Source: Phycobacter sedimenti (GTDB lineage Bacteria > Pseudomonadota > Alphaproteobacteria > Rhodobacterales > Rhodobacteraceae). Taken from it: 64,000 bases of DNA. Positions 8,724-16,410 of this stretch are shown in pieces; within the stretch, counting starts at the first letter, position 1; each line of letters opens with the position of its first letter. Under the pieces are notes generated by a model. That model did no database searches. It worked only from the letters and a program-made list of their open reading frames with translations, and had not been told where the DNA came from. The DNA lies in contig NZ_JBBVGR010000009.1 in the NCBI RefSeq assembly GCF_038148855.1, positions 62,001-126,000 of the forward strand. The letters are read 5' to 3'. Made by a program: the position numbers and the translations under genes.

Positions 8724-9388
8724 TGAGCAAGCCTTCATACGAAGACAGCCAGGAGCTGCGCCAGGCGATCATCGACGCCTGCCTGTCGATGGAGCGCCAG
8801 CAGATCAATCAGGGCACCTCCGGCAATATCTCGGTCCGCATAGGCGATCAGATGCTGATCACCCCGTCCGGCATCGACTATGGCCACATGACGCCCGATA
8901 TGATCGTCGCCATGCCGCTGGATGGCCGTGATCCTGCGCCGGGGCAGATGAAACCCTCCTCCGAGTGGCGGTTTCACCAGGCGATCCTTCTGGGCAAACC
9001 GGCGGTCAACGCCGTGGTGCATGCCCACCCCGTCAACTGCACGGCACTGGCCATGAACAGGATGGAGATCCCGGCCTGCCACTACATGGTGGCCGCCTTC
9101 GGAGGCGATACGGTGCCCGTTGCGGGATATGCCCTGTTCGGTACATCGGATCTTTCGGATATCGTCTTGAATGCCCTCGAAAACCGCTCAGCCTGCCTGA
9201 TGGCGAACCACGGTGCCGTTGTGACAGGGAATACGCTGGAACGCGCCCTTTGGCGCATGGTGGAACTGGAAACCCTGGCCAAGGGATATGTCACCAGCCT
9301 GTCCGTCGGCATGCCCCATATTCTGAACGCTGAAGAAATGGCGGAGGTCAAAGCCGCCTTTGCGGACTACGGGCTAAAGGACGCCTGA
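8723..9388 (+). CDS. Class II aldolase, probable 5-methylthioribulose-1-phosphate aldolase (Ald2-like)
   Basis: This 221-aa protein belongs to the fuculose-phosphate aldolase/RhaD/AraD family. It has QGTSGNISVRIG (phosphate loop), LITPSGIDYG, the catalytic acid in KPSSEWRFH (Glu81), the zinc ligands of VVHAHPVN (His100, His102) and ANHGAV (His163). In Rhodospirillum rubrum and some E. coli the enzyme next to MtnA splits 5-methylthioribulose-1-phosphate, or 5-deoxyribulose-1-phosphate, into dihydroxyacetone phosphate and an aldehyde. The one-base overlap with mtnA supports that role here. The alternative, MtnB dehydratase, belongs to the same superfamily but would need mtnC/mtnD partners, which are not seen in the window. 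Confidence 0.8.
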   Translation: MSKPSYEDSQELRQAIIDACLSMERQQINQGTSGNISVRIGDQMLITPSGIDYGHMTPDMIVAMPLDGRDPAPGQMKPSSEWRFHQAILLGKPAVNAVVHAHPVNCTALAMNRMEIPACHYMVAAFGGDTVPVAGYALFGTSDLSDIVLNALENRSACLMANHGAVVTGNTLERALWRMVELETLAKGYVTSLSVGMPHILNAEEMAEVKAAFADYGLKDA

Positions 9389-9496
9389 GCCGCGCCGCCG
9401 CGACAATGGCGGGTCGATTTCGCTGGACATTGTCTCCCTGCCACCGGAGGCTGCCCTCCATTGGATCCAATTCATACAGCAGCACGCAGGTATTCC

Positions 9497-10552
9497 ATGC
9501 AAACCCCACTTGTTTTTGATGGCCACAACGATCTTCTGCTTCGCGTCCATACTGGCAACGTCCCATTTGGCCGCGATGGTTTCCAGGGCGGCGGCGGACA
9601 TCAGGTCGATCTGCAAAAGGCGCGCGCGGGCGGGTTTGCTGGTGGTTTCTTTGCCATTTTCGTGCCCAGTGAAGATGCCTCGATGGATCTCGAGGAGATG
9701 AACAAGCCCGCCTATGATCTGCCCTTGCCCGGTCCGGTCGACTGGCCCACCGCCAGCCGCGTTGCCCTGTCCCAAGCCTCCATCCTGATGCGGCTTGAAC
9801 GCGAAGGCGCCCTCCGCATCTGCCGCACCACCGCAGACATCAAAGGCGCCATGGAGGCCGGCATCCTTGCCGCCGTGATGCATATGGAAGGCGCCGAAGC
9901 GATCGATCCGGCCTTTCACGCGCTGGAAGTGCTCTACGCGGCGGGTCTGCGTTCTTTGGGACCGGTGTGGAGCAGGCCAACCATTTACGGTCACGGGGTG
10001 CCATTCCGCTTTCCCTCAACCGGTGACATCGGACCGGGCCTGACACCCGATGGATTGCGGCTGGTAAAAAAATGCAATGATTTGAATATCCTCATCGATC
10101 TGTCTCACCTTAACGAGGCAGGGTTCTGGGACGTGGCCAAACACAGCGATGCTCCACTCGTGGCCACCCACTCCAACGCTTATGCTCTGTGCGCGCATAG
10201 TCGCAATCTCACAGACCGGCAACTCCATGCGATCCGAGACAGCGACGGGATGGTGGGGCTGAACTTTGCCGTGGCCTTCCTGCGCGAAGACGGTCGCATG
10301 GACGCCGCCACCTCTATCGACCGGATGATCGCCCACCTCGACTATCTGATCAAGGAAGTCGGGGAGGATCGGGTTGGCCTTGGATCTGACTTTGATGGCG
10401 CCATTGTTCCGGCCGAAATCCAGCACGTGGGCGGGCTGCCAAAGCTATGTGCGGCGATGCAGCAACACGGCTACGATCACGCCCTGATCGAAAAGCTCTG
10501 CCACAAGAACTGGCTACGCGTCCTGGACAAGACCTGGGGCCAGATGTGTTAA
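9497..10552 (+). CDS. Membrane-dipeptidase family (M19) hydrolase
   Basis: This 351-aa zinc hydrolase of the renal dipeptidase family should cleave dipeptides or related amides. It begins LVFDGHNDLLLR with the metal pair His10/Asp12, has the bridging acid in MHMEGAEAID, further ligands in LIDLSHLNEAG and LVATHSNAYAL, and ends with LGSDFDGA. No signal peptide is present, so it is likely cytoplasmic, as for many bacterial members. The ATG at 9497 has AGG a few bases upstream; a TTG at 9461 would add 12 residues not expected in the family. It lies 108 bases after the aldolase gene and overlaps the next gene, so it is likely in the same operon. Its link to thioribose metabolism is unclear. Confidence 0.88.
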   Translation: MQTPLVFDGHNDLLLRVHTGNVPFGRDGFQGGGGHQVDLQKARAGGFAGGFFAIFVPSEDASMDLEEMNKPAYDLPLPGPVDWPTASRVALSQASILMRLEREGALRICRTTADIKGAMEAGILAAVMHMEGAEAIDPAFHALEVLYAAGLRSLGPVWSRPTIYGHGVPFRFPSTGDIGPGLTPDGLRLVKKCNDLNILIDLSHLNEAGFWDVAKHSDAPLVATHSNAYALCAHSRNLTDRQLHAIRDSDGMVGLNFAVAFLREDGRMDAATSIDRMIAHLDYLIKEVGEDRVGLGSDFDGAIVPAEIQHVGGLPKLCAAMQQHGYDHALIEKLCHKNWLRVLDKTWGQMC

Positions 10553-11289
10553 AAGGCCACCCCAAGCGATTGTATGTGCTGGATTTTGGCCTCTTTCGCG
10601 TTCATTCCAATGGCCGCACAATCGGCATCTGCGGCTACCTGATCCAGACGGATCATGGTGAAAACCTACTTGTCGATTCAGGCTTCCCGGCCAAATATGC
10701 CACAGATCCCAAAGGCGCGGCTGAAGAGGACGGACTGGAGGCCTTCGGGGAGGTTCTGAAGTGCAGCCCCGGCCACGTTCCCGAGGCGCAACTGGCGCTG
10801 ATCGGTCTATCGGCCAAAGACATCGATCTCTTTCTTCTGACCCACACGCATATCGACCACGTCGGGGGCATTGCGGAATTTCGCGAGGCGCCCCTGCTGT
10901 TGTCAAAGGCCGAACGCGATCTGTCACGGCCGCTCTATTGGGGCCAGGTTCAGCCTATGGAATGGCCAGACCGGGAGTATCTGACCGTCGATCAGGATAC
11001 CCGCGTCGCGCCGGGCATTCAGCTGTTGATGGCTCCGGGTCATACCGCCGGACAGATCGCCCTGCAGGTTGACCTGCCGCGCACCGGTCCGGTTCTTTTG
11101 ACCTCGGACGCGATCTCTCGCCCTGCTGAAATCGATGAAGGCTTTGACAGCGCGCCCGATCCGTTGCTCGCTGCAAAAAGCGCCAGCCGTTTGATGGATC
11201 TGGCCGCCGCACAGGACATGATGGTGATCTACGGCCACTGCCCTCAGCAATGGCCACAGCTTCGCAAAGCCCCCGCATTCTACGACTGA
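10546..11289 (+). CDS. MBL-fold metallo-hydrolase, N-acyl-homoserine-lactonase-like
   Basis: This 247-aa metallo-beta-lactamase-fold enzyme has the dinuclear zinc motif in LLTHTHIDHVGG (His100, His102, Asp104, His105), a later ligand in APGHTAGQ and the final YGHC. The N-terminus (VLDFGLFRVH, then GICGYLIQTDHGENLLVDSGF) resembles the AiiA/AttM group of N-acyl-homoserine lactonases, but that subfamily also covers other lactonases and thioesterases. The GTG at 10546 overlaps the dipeptidase stop by seven bases, and GGGG lies 6 nt before it, so translation is probably coupled. Quorum quenching is possible; hydrolysis of a lactone or ester metabolite of the operon is equally possible. Confidence 0.75.
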   Translation: MLKGHPKRLYVLDFGLFRVHSNGRTIGICGYLIQTDHGENLLVDSGFPAKYATDPKGAAEEDGLEAFGEVLKCSPGHVPEAQLALIGLSAKDIDLFLLTHTHIDHVGGIAEFREAPLLLSKAERDLSRPLYWGQVQPMEWPDREYLTVDQDTRVAPGIQLLMAPGHTAGQIALQVDLPRTGPVLLTSDAISRPAEIDEGFDSAPDPLLAAKSASRLMDLAAAQDMMVIYGHCPQQWPQLRKAPAFYD

Positions 11290-11298
11290 GCGTAGCAA

Positions 11299-11326
11299 CG
11301 GCAGTCGCGCCATCGCCGGACTGCCG
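11299..11326 (+). other. Hairpin after the mtnA operon
   Basis: An 8-bp perfect stem (CGGCAGTC with GACTGCCG, 12-base loop) begins 10 bases after the metallo-hydrolase stop. It is followed by A residues instead of T on the plus strand, so it is not a standard intrinsic terminator. It may protect the 3' end of the mRNA. Confidence 0.4.
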
Positions 11327-11413
11327 AAAAATCAGTCAGCCCCCCTTCATTTGCCCACACCTGTTGCAGGATGGGATTGGCCTTGTCCACACAGACATGA
11401 TTGACTGCAAAGC

Positions 11414-13162
11414 ATGACAAAACCGCCTCAGTCCTTTCACCGCGCCCTGATGAACCGCATTGCGCGGATCTACCCGGATATCGACGCAGCCGCCTATGCC
11501 GCGCAGATCAACACCGCCTTCTGGCCTGACCCAACCAAAAGGCGCAAACGGACCCGCACGCCGGGAAACCGCATGTGGAGCGAGGCTGATGCGGTGGTCA
11601 TCACCTATGGCAACTCTCTCATCGACGGGCAGCACAAACCGCTGGACCTTCTGAATGATTTTCTGCGCCGCTACTGCAAGGGCTGGCTGAATGGCGTCCA
11701 CATCCTGCCGTTTTTTCCCTTCACCTCGGATGACGGGTTCGCGGTTTCCGATTTCTGCAGCGTCAACCCTCAGCTGGGGGACTGGAGCGACATCAACCGG
11801 ATCGCGGATGAGTTCACGCTGATGTCCGACCTGGTACTGAACCACGTATCGAGTCAGGGTGCGTGGTTCAACGCCTACCGCCAAGGCCAGGCACCGTATG
11901 ATAAATTCTTCTTCGAGGCACGCCCCGAAGATGATCTGAGCGCCGTGGTCAGGCCGCGCACGACGCCGCTTTTGCAGGAGGTAGAAACCAGCATGGGCCC
12001 GCGCCATGTCTGGTGCACCTTTTCCCACGACCAGATCGATCTCGACTTCCGCAACCCGGAGGTTCTGCTCGAGTTCCTGCGTATCATCCGCCTGCATCTC
12101 GACAATGGCGTACGCATGATCCGGCTCGATGCGGTGGCCTTTATCTGGAAGGAGGTCGGCACGCCGTCGATCCACCTGCCCCAGACCCATGAGATCATCA
12201 AGCTGATGCGCATGCTCTGCGACAACACGGCGGAAAAGGTGGTGCTGATCACCGAAACCAACGTCCCCAAGGCAGAGAACCTCAGCTATTTCGGCGCCCG
12301 GGACGAGGCGCATATGATCTACAACTTCCCGCTGCCACCACTGATCCTGCATGCGATGCTGTCCGGGGATGCCCGGCATCTGGTTGAATGGCAAAAGGCC
12401 ATGCCGCCTGCGCCCCTGGGCTGCGCCTATTTCAACTTCACCGCCAGCCACGACGGGATCGGGATGCGTCCTGCCGAGGGTTTGCTGAGCGCCGAGGAAC
12501 AGCAGCGCATGATCGAAACAGTGCACCATTCCGGCGGGATGGTTTCCATGCGGGCGCTGCCCTGCGGCGGAGAGTCCCCGTATGAGTTGAACACAACATT
12601 CTATGAGGCGCTGACCGAAACCTTTGACGGGCCAGATACCTACCATTTCGAACGGTTCATATGCTCGCAAACCATCGTCATGAGCCTTGAAGGCATTCCG
12701 GCCTTCTACATCCACTCGCTGCTGGCCACGCCAAATGATCACGAAGCCGTCGAAAAGCGCGGCATGAACCGGGCCATCAACCGCCATCGCTGGGATTACG
12801 GTGACTTGCGCGCGCTTCTGGACGATGAATGCAGCCTGCAGGCCCGGGTCCTGGCGGCCCTGCGCGCGCGCCTGGAACTGCGAAAGAAGCAAAGCGCCTT
12901 TCATCCCAACGCCACCCAGTTCACGCTGAATTCGGATGATGACCGGGTGTTCACCATCTGGCGGCAGAGCCTTGATCGCAGCCAGTCGATCTTTGCACTT
13001 CACAATGTCAGCAAGGATGAGGTCGCCCTGCCGTCCTATCACCTGAACCTTATCGAGGATGAAACCTGGGTCGATGTATTGACAGGAGAACACCTGGCCA
13101 TGATGGACGGCACGATTACCCTTGCCCCATATCAGTGTCGCTGGATCACCAACACCCCCTAA
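11414..13162 (+). CDS. Glucosylglycerate phosphorylase (GH13_18 family)
   Basis: This 582-aa protein belongs to the sucrose-phosphorylase-like branch of GH13. It should phosphorolyse 2-O-alpha-glucosylglycerate to glucose-1-phosphate and glycerate. Large parts resemble, as I recall it, the E. coli glucosylglycerate phosphorylase YcjM: DLSAVVRPRTTPLL, HVWCTFSHDQIDLDFRNPEV, ITETNVPKAENLSYFGARD and GMNRAINRHR. The catalytic residues are visible: nucleophile Asp239 in RLDAVAFIWKE, acid/base Glu281 in LITETN, and Asp347 in FTASHDGIG. It is longer than classical sucrose phosphorylases (about 490-500 aa) and near YcjM's length. It is convergent with a glucosylglycerate synthesis operon, which supports the substrate. 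Sucrose or glucosylglycerol phosphorylase remain alternatives. Confidence 0.85.
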   Translation: MTKPPQSFHRALMNRIARIYPDIDAAAYAAQINTAFWPDPTKRRKRTRTPGNRMWSEADAVVITYGNSLIDGQHKPLDLLNDFLRRYCKGWLNGVHILPFFPFTSDDGFAVSDFCSVNPQLGDWSDINRIADEFTLMSDLVLNHVSSQGAWFNAYRQGQAPYDKFFFEARPEDDLSAVVRPRTTPLLQEVETSMGPRHVWCTFSHDQIDLDFRNPEVLLEFLRIIRLHLDNGVRMIRLDAVAFIWKEVGTPSIHLPQTHEIIKLMRMLCDNTAEKVVLITETNVPKAENLSYFGARDEAHMIYNFPLPPLILHAMLSGDARHLVEWQKAMPPAPLGCAYFNFTASHDGIGMRPAEGLLSAEEQQRMIETVHHSGGMVSMRALPCGGESPYELNTTFYEALTETFDGPDTYHFERFICSQTIVMSLEGIPAFYIHSLLATPNDHEAVEKRGMNRAINRHRWDYGDLRALLDDECSLQARVLAALRARLELRKKQSAFHPNATQFTLNSDDDRVFTIWRQSLDRSQSIFALHNVSKDEVALPSYHLNLIEDETWVDVLTGEHLAMMDGTITLAPYQCRWITNTP

Positions 13163-13174
13163 CGCCTTGCGTTA
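13160..13174. other. Stop codons of convergent genes inside one small palindrome
   Basis: The sequence TAACGC-CTT-GCGTTA holds the stop of the plus-strand phosphorylase gene (13160-13162) and the stop of the minus-strand synthase gene (13172-13174) as its two ends. Only nine bases separate the genes. The 6-bp stem is too short to be a convincing terminator. Confidence 0.4.
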
Positions 13175-14392
13175 GCGATACTCTTTACTATCAGCGACGG
13201 CGGCCGCCTGCATGTCCCGCAGGAAGGCCGGATCGGCAGCGTGCACGCGGCTCCAGGTGGGGATGAAGGGCGTTTCATGGGGGTTGTCGAGGAAGAACTG
13301 CCCGGCCCGCATGATATTCTCGGCGAACAGTTCGATCGACCGTTCCTCACTGTGGCGGTCGATGCTGAGGCCGTTCATCTTGGCGTCTGCATAGTACGCC
13401 TCCAAGAGGTCGAGCGCGCTGCGATAGTAGGTGGCTTTCAGGGTCCGAAAGACATTGGTGGTGAATATGGTCCCGTCCGCGGCAAGTTTGCGGAAGATCG
13501 CCTTGCAGATGTCCACCGACATCCGGTTAAGGCCGGCCTGCGCGTCCTCTGGGCTCAGATCCTGATGTTTATGGTCATAGGAGTCCGCAATCTCGACCTG
13601 ACAGACGGCCTTGGGCGCCAGGTTGCGCCAGGCTTCTGAGAGGACCCCGATCTCAAGCCCCCAGTCCGATGGGATCCTGAGGTCCGGCAGAATGCTGGTG
13701 CGCATGGCAAATTCGCCCGACAGGGGATAGCGAAAGCTACGCAGGTAGTCGATGTAGTCGCGATCCCCGATCACCCGCTTGAGGGCGATCAGCAAGGGGC
13801 TGACCAAAAGCCGTGTCACCCGGCCATTGAGCCGATCCTGCCCCACCCGCGCATAAAACCCCTTTGCCACCTGATAGGGAAAACTTGGGTTGGCCACCGG
13901 GTAAACAAGACGCGCCAGAAGTTCGTTGGTGTAGGTCAGGATATCGCAGTCATGAATCGCCATGACCGCGCTGTCCTCGCACCCCAAAAGATACCCGATC
14001 GAGGACCAGACGTTCTTTCCCTTGCCCTGCTCATTTGGGGCCAGTCCCATCTCGTCCAGGCGCGCTCCCAGGGCCGTCATCCGGGGGCTGTCGTTCCAGA
14101 TCACCACGTGGTTCTGATTGAGATCCTTGAAGAACGCCTGCGCATGGCGAAACTGTGCCTCATCGGCCCGGTCCAGCCCAACGATGATGCGATGCAGATA
14201 GCGCACCTTTGAAAGCTCAGAGACGATCCTCGGCATTGCCTCTGTCTCCAGCTCGGAATAGAGGCACGGCAGGATCAGAGAGATTTTTCGGGACTGGGCA
14301 AATGTTTCCAGCTCATAGTTCATTTCCTCAAGCGAGCGGGTCCGCAAATTATGCAGCGTTGTGATGTTCCCGTTCTGATGAAAATCAACCAT
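13172..14392 (-). CDS. Glucosyl-3-phosphoglycerate synthase-like glycosyltransferase (GT81)
   Basis: This 406-aa GT-A-fold enzyme should transfer glucose from a nucleotide sugar to 3-phosphoglycerate, the first step to the compatible solute glucosylglycerate. It has ISLILPCLYSE as the nucleotide strand, EQGKGKNVWSSIGYLLG, and the metal motif Asp148-Cys-Asp150 in MAIHDCDI, followed by PLSGEFAMR and SDWGLEIGVLSE as in GT81 synthases. The phosphatase for the product is encoded two bases upstream and a matching phosphorylase converges from the other side. Mannosyl-3-phosphoglycerate synthase is the main alternative; the neighbouring glucosylglycerate phosphorylase favours glucose. Confidence 0.85.
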   Translation of the reverse strand: MVDFHQNGNITTLHNLRTRSLEEMNYELETFAQSRKISLILPCLYSELETEAMPRIVSELSKVRYLHRIIVGLDRADEAQFRHAQAFFKDLNQNHVVIWNDSPRMTALGARLDEMGLAPNEQGKGKNVWSSIGYLLGCEDSAVMAIHDCDILTYTNELLARLVYPVANPSFPYQVAKGFYARVGQDRLNGRVTRLLVSPLLIALKRVIGDRDYIDYLRSFRYPLSGEFAMRTSILPDLRIPSDWGLEIGVLSEAWRNLAPKAVCQVEIADSYDHKHQDLSPEDAQAGLNRMSVDICKAIFRKLAADGTIFTTNVFRTLKATYYRSALDLLEAYYADAKMNGLSIDRHSEERSIELFAENIMRAGQFFLDNPHETPFIPTWSRVHAADPAFLRDMQAAAVADSKEYR

Positions 14393-14394
14393 GG

Positions 14395-15189
14395 CTATCC
14401 CTGTTTTTGCGCCTCGCCCTCAAGACGATCCAATAGGTCCATAATGGCCCGGTTCCACCCCAAAGGCCCAGCCTCTTTGGTGCGAATGATCCGGCCAGAT
14501 GCCTCATTTTTGAGCTGCGGCAGAGGTTTGCTATGAAAATTGGCGATCACCACACCGAAATCGGCAGTTTCCAGCATCTCGATATCATTGGGCGCATCCC
14601 CCAGGGCAACCGTGTGGGTCGGGCGCAAACCGGCAATGATGTCATCCATACGATCCGCCTTTGTCCCGCCGAAAGAAAGCGTCAGGAACCGCCCCCCGCG
14701 CCGCGCAGTAATCCCCTGTTTCGCAAGCAGCTGCTGGAACAACAGCAGATCCTCATCGCTGCCCGACCAGGTGCCTGGCTCAGAGAACAACCTCTGCGCT
14801 GCCAGCGCGGCAGCCTCAAGGGACAGCCCCGTCGCCTTGGCAATCCCCTCAACCGAAAGGTCGCCGAACCCGACAAAACGTCGCCGCAATGACTCCGGGA
14901 GAGTGTCCAGTGCTTCGCGCAGCCTGTCGTAGATCGGCTCGCGCGATTGCCCAAGCACTCCGGCCCCGTTTTCCACGATAGCAGGCCAGCAAGACAGCCC
15001 CATTTCCTTCTGCAAGACAGATACTTCTGCTGCGGTCTTACTGCTCGCCAGAACTACTGCCGCTCCCATTTTTGCCAGGCGATCAAGGGCCGGTCTTGCC
15101 GGAGCCCAGGAATAGCTCTCGTGATCCAGAAGCGTTCCGTCCAGGTCGGAAAAGACCACCAGCGGCGGGCTATCCGGCCTGGGGGTCAA
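14395..15189 (-). CDS. HAD phosphatase, glucosyl/mannosyl-3-phosphoglycerate phosphatase family
   Basis: This HAD-superfamily phosphatase of the MPGP group should remove phosphate from glucosyl-3-phosphoglycerate. Motif 1 is VVFSDLDGTLLDHES (nucleophile and general acid Asp), motif 2 is VVLASSKTAAEV, and the C-terminal motif is VALGDAPNDIEML. The frame is open to 15312, but that would bury the catalytic loop about 50 residues in and overlap the DUF808 gene widely. I chose the TTG at 15189, whose last two bases are the first two of the DUF808 stop (TTGA overlap), giving 264 aa; GTG at 15159 is less likely because it starts in the catalytic strand. The start is the weak point of this entry. Confidence 0.84.
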   Translation of the reverse strand: MTPRPDSPPLVVFSDLDGTLLDHESYSWAPARPALDRLAKMGAAVVLASSKTAAEVSVLQKEMGLSCWPAIVENGAGVLGQSREPIYDRLREALDTLPESLRRRFVGFGDLSVEGIAKATGLSLEAAALAAQRLFSEPGTWSGSDEDLLLFQQLLAKQGITARRGGRFLTLSFGGTKADRMDDIIAGLRPTHTVALGDAPNDIEMLETADFGVVIANFHSKPLPQLKNEASGRIIRTKEAGPLGWNRAIMDLLDRLEGEAQKQG

Positions 15190-16157
15190 TGCGACGCTGT
15201 CTTTCCGGTGACTGCCGCAATGGCCGGAGCGATCAGTTTGGTTGCCACGGGGATCAGAAGCATTCCCAAAGCCACACCGAACACACCGTCCATCCCGGCC
15301 TTTGCCAGCCATTCAGCGAACCCGGTCCAGGAAGCCGGAACCGCATGGCCCACCGCATAGGCCCAGTCGTGAATGTGATGGCCAAGCCACCCGAAACCCA
15401 GTTCCTCCAACCCGTGAATGACGATAGAGCCCCCTACCCACAGCATCGCCGCGGTTCCGACGATGGTCAGCAGCTTCATGAAGCCAGGCATGGCCTGAAC
15501 CAGCCCGCGTCCCAGCGCGCGCGTCATCCCCAATGCACCATTCTGCGCAAGGTAAAGCCCGACATCATCTGCCTTCACGATCAGTGCGACAGATCCATAA
15601 ACGGCCACAGTGATCCCCAGGCCCACGGTGGCCAGGGTGGCCGCCTCCATCCAGATGTTGCTCTCGGGGATTGCCGCCAGGGCGATGGTCATGATCTCGG
15701 CCGAGAGAATAAAGTCTGTTTTGATCGCGCCAGCTGCCTTCTGCTCTTCGAGATGCGCCGGATCCCCCGGCACATCCTCGGCAAAAACATGGGTTTCATC
15801 ATGGGGCACTAGGACGTGATAGATCTTCTCGGCGCCCTCAAAGCACAGATAGGCGCCGCCCAGCATCAATAGCGGGGCAATCAGCCAAGGCGCAAAATTC
15901 GCAAGCAAGAGGCCAATGGGAAGCAAAATCAACAGCTTGTTCTTCACCGATCCCTTGGCAATCTTCCAGATGATCGGCAGCTCCCGCTCGGCGGCAAAGC
16001 CGTGCACGTATTTCGGGGTCACGGCAGCATCGTCGATGACCGCACCCGCAGCCTTGGCCCCCGCCTTGGCCGCCTGGGCTGCAACATCATCCACGGAAGC
16101 CGCGGCCACTTTGGCAATGCCCGCCACATCGTCCAGCAAAGCCAGTAGACCACTCAT
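15186..16157 (-). CDS. DUF808/YedI family membrane protein
   Basis: This 323-aa protein begins MSGLLALLDDVAGIAKVAAA, the hallmark of the DUF808 (YedI) family, and has about six or seven hydrophobic segments between residues 70 and 315. The function of the family is not known. The ATG at 16157 is preceded by GAGGGG with good spacing; the open frame to 16256 lacks the family start. It is the first gene of an operon with the glucosylglycerate phosphatase and synthase, to which it is joined by a four-base overlap. A role in solute handling or the salt response is an inference from position only. Confidence 0.88.
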   Translation of the reverse strand: MSGLLALLDDVAGIAKVAAASVDDVAAQAAKAGAKAAGAVIDDAAVTPKYVHGFAAERELPIIWKIAKGSVKNKLLILLPIGLLLANFAPWLIAPLLMLGGAYLCFEGAEKIYHVLVPHDETHVFAEDVPGDPAHLEEQKAAGAIKTDFILSAEIMTIALAAIPESNIWMEAATLATVGLGITVAVYGSVALIVKADDVGLYLAQNGALGMTRALGRGLVQAMPGFMKLLTIVGTAAMLWVGGSIVIHGLEELGFGWLGHHIHDWAYAVGHAVPASWTGFAEWLAKAGMDGVFGVALGMLLIPVATKLIAPAIAAVTGKTASH

Positions 16158-16267
16158 CGGTATCCCCTCGTTCACACCGCTTTTCTTGCAGCCTAAACGA
16201 TCCCCCGGCGCAGACAAGCCGAAGTACGATTCTTCCCTGCTGCATTGCGGCAGCACCCTCCAAAATC

Positions 16268-16321
16268 GTTATCGCCACCGGCCCCATACCGTTAACGCCA
16301 CCGGTAGGGTTTTGCGCTAAC
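16268..16321. promoter_or_regulatory. Three GTTANCGC half-sites upstream of gap
   Basis: Two direct copies, GTTATCGC (16268) and GTTAACGC (16291), sit inside a 15-base near-repeat (CGTTAWCGCCACCGG), and a third copy is inverted (GCGCTAAC, 16314-16321). The starts are spaced about 23 bases, two helical turns. The TTAnCG core resembles half of a LacI-type operator. They lie 90-143 bases upstream of the gap start and within the gap/DUF808 divergent region. Confidence 0.45.
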
Positions 16322-16410
16322 ACTCTGGCTTTTCTCCCTTTTTGCCCCTTTAGAGATTTAACGAAGCCGTCTATATCCGGCCCAAGTTTTGCTCGCCAGG
16401 AGAGATACCA

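Noticed and set aside
11336..13093. 585-aa open frame on the minus strand
   Set aside because: It lies fully antisense to the glucosylglycerate phosphorylase gene, whose catalytic motifs are intact; the composition is that of a mirror frame.
13330..13345. Second LexA-like box (GTTC-N8-GTTC)
   Set aside because: The spacing is eight instead of seven and it lies inside the coding sequence of the GT81 enzyme.
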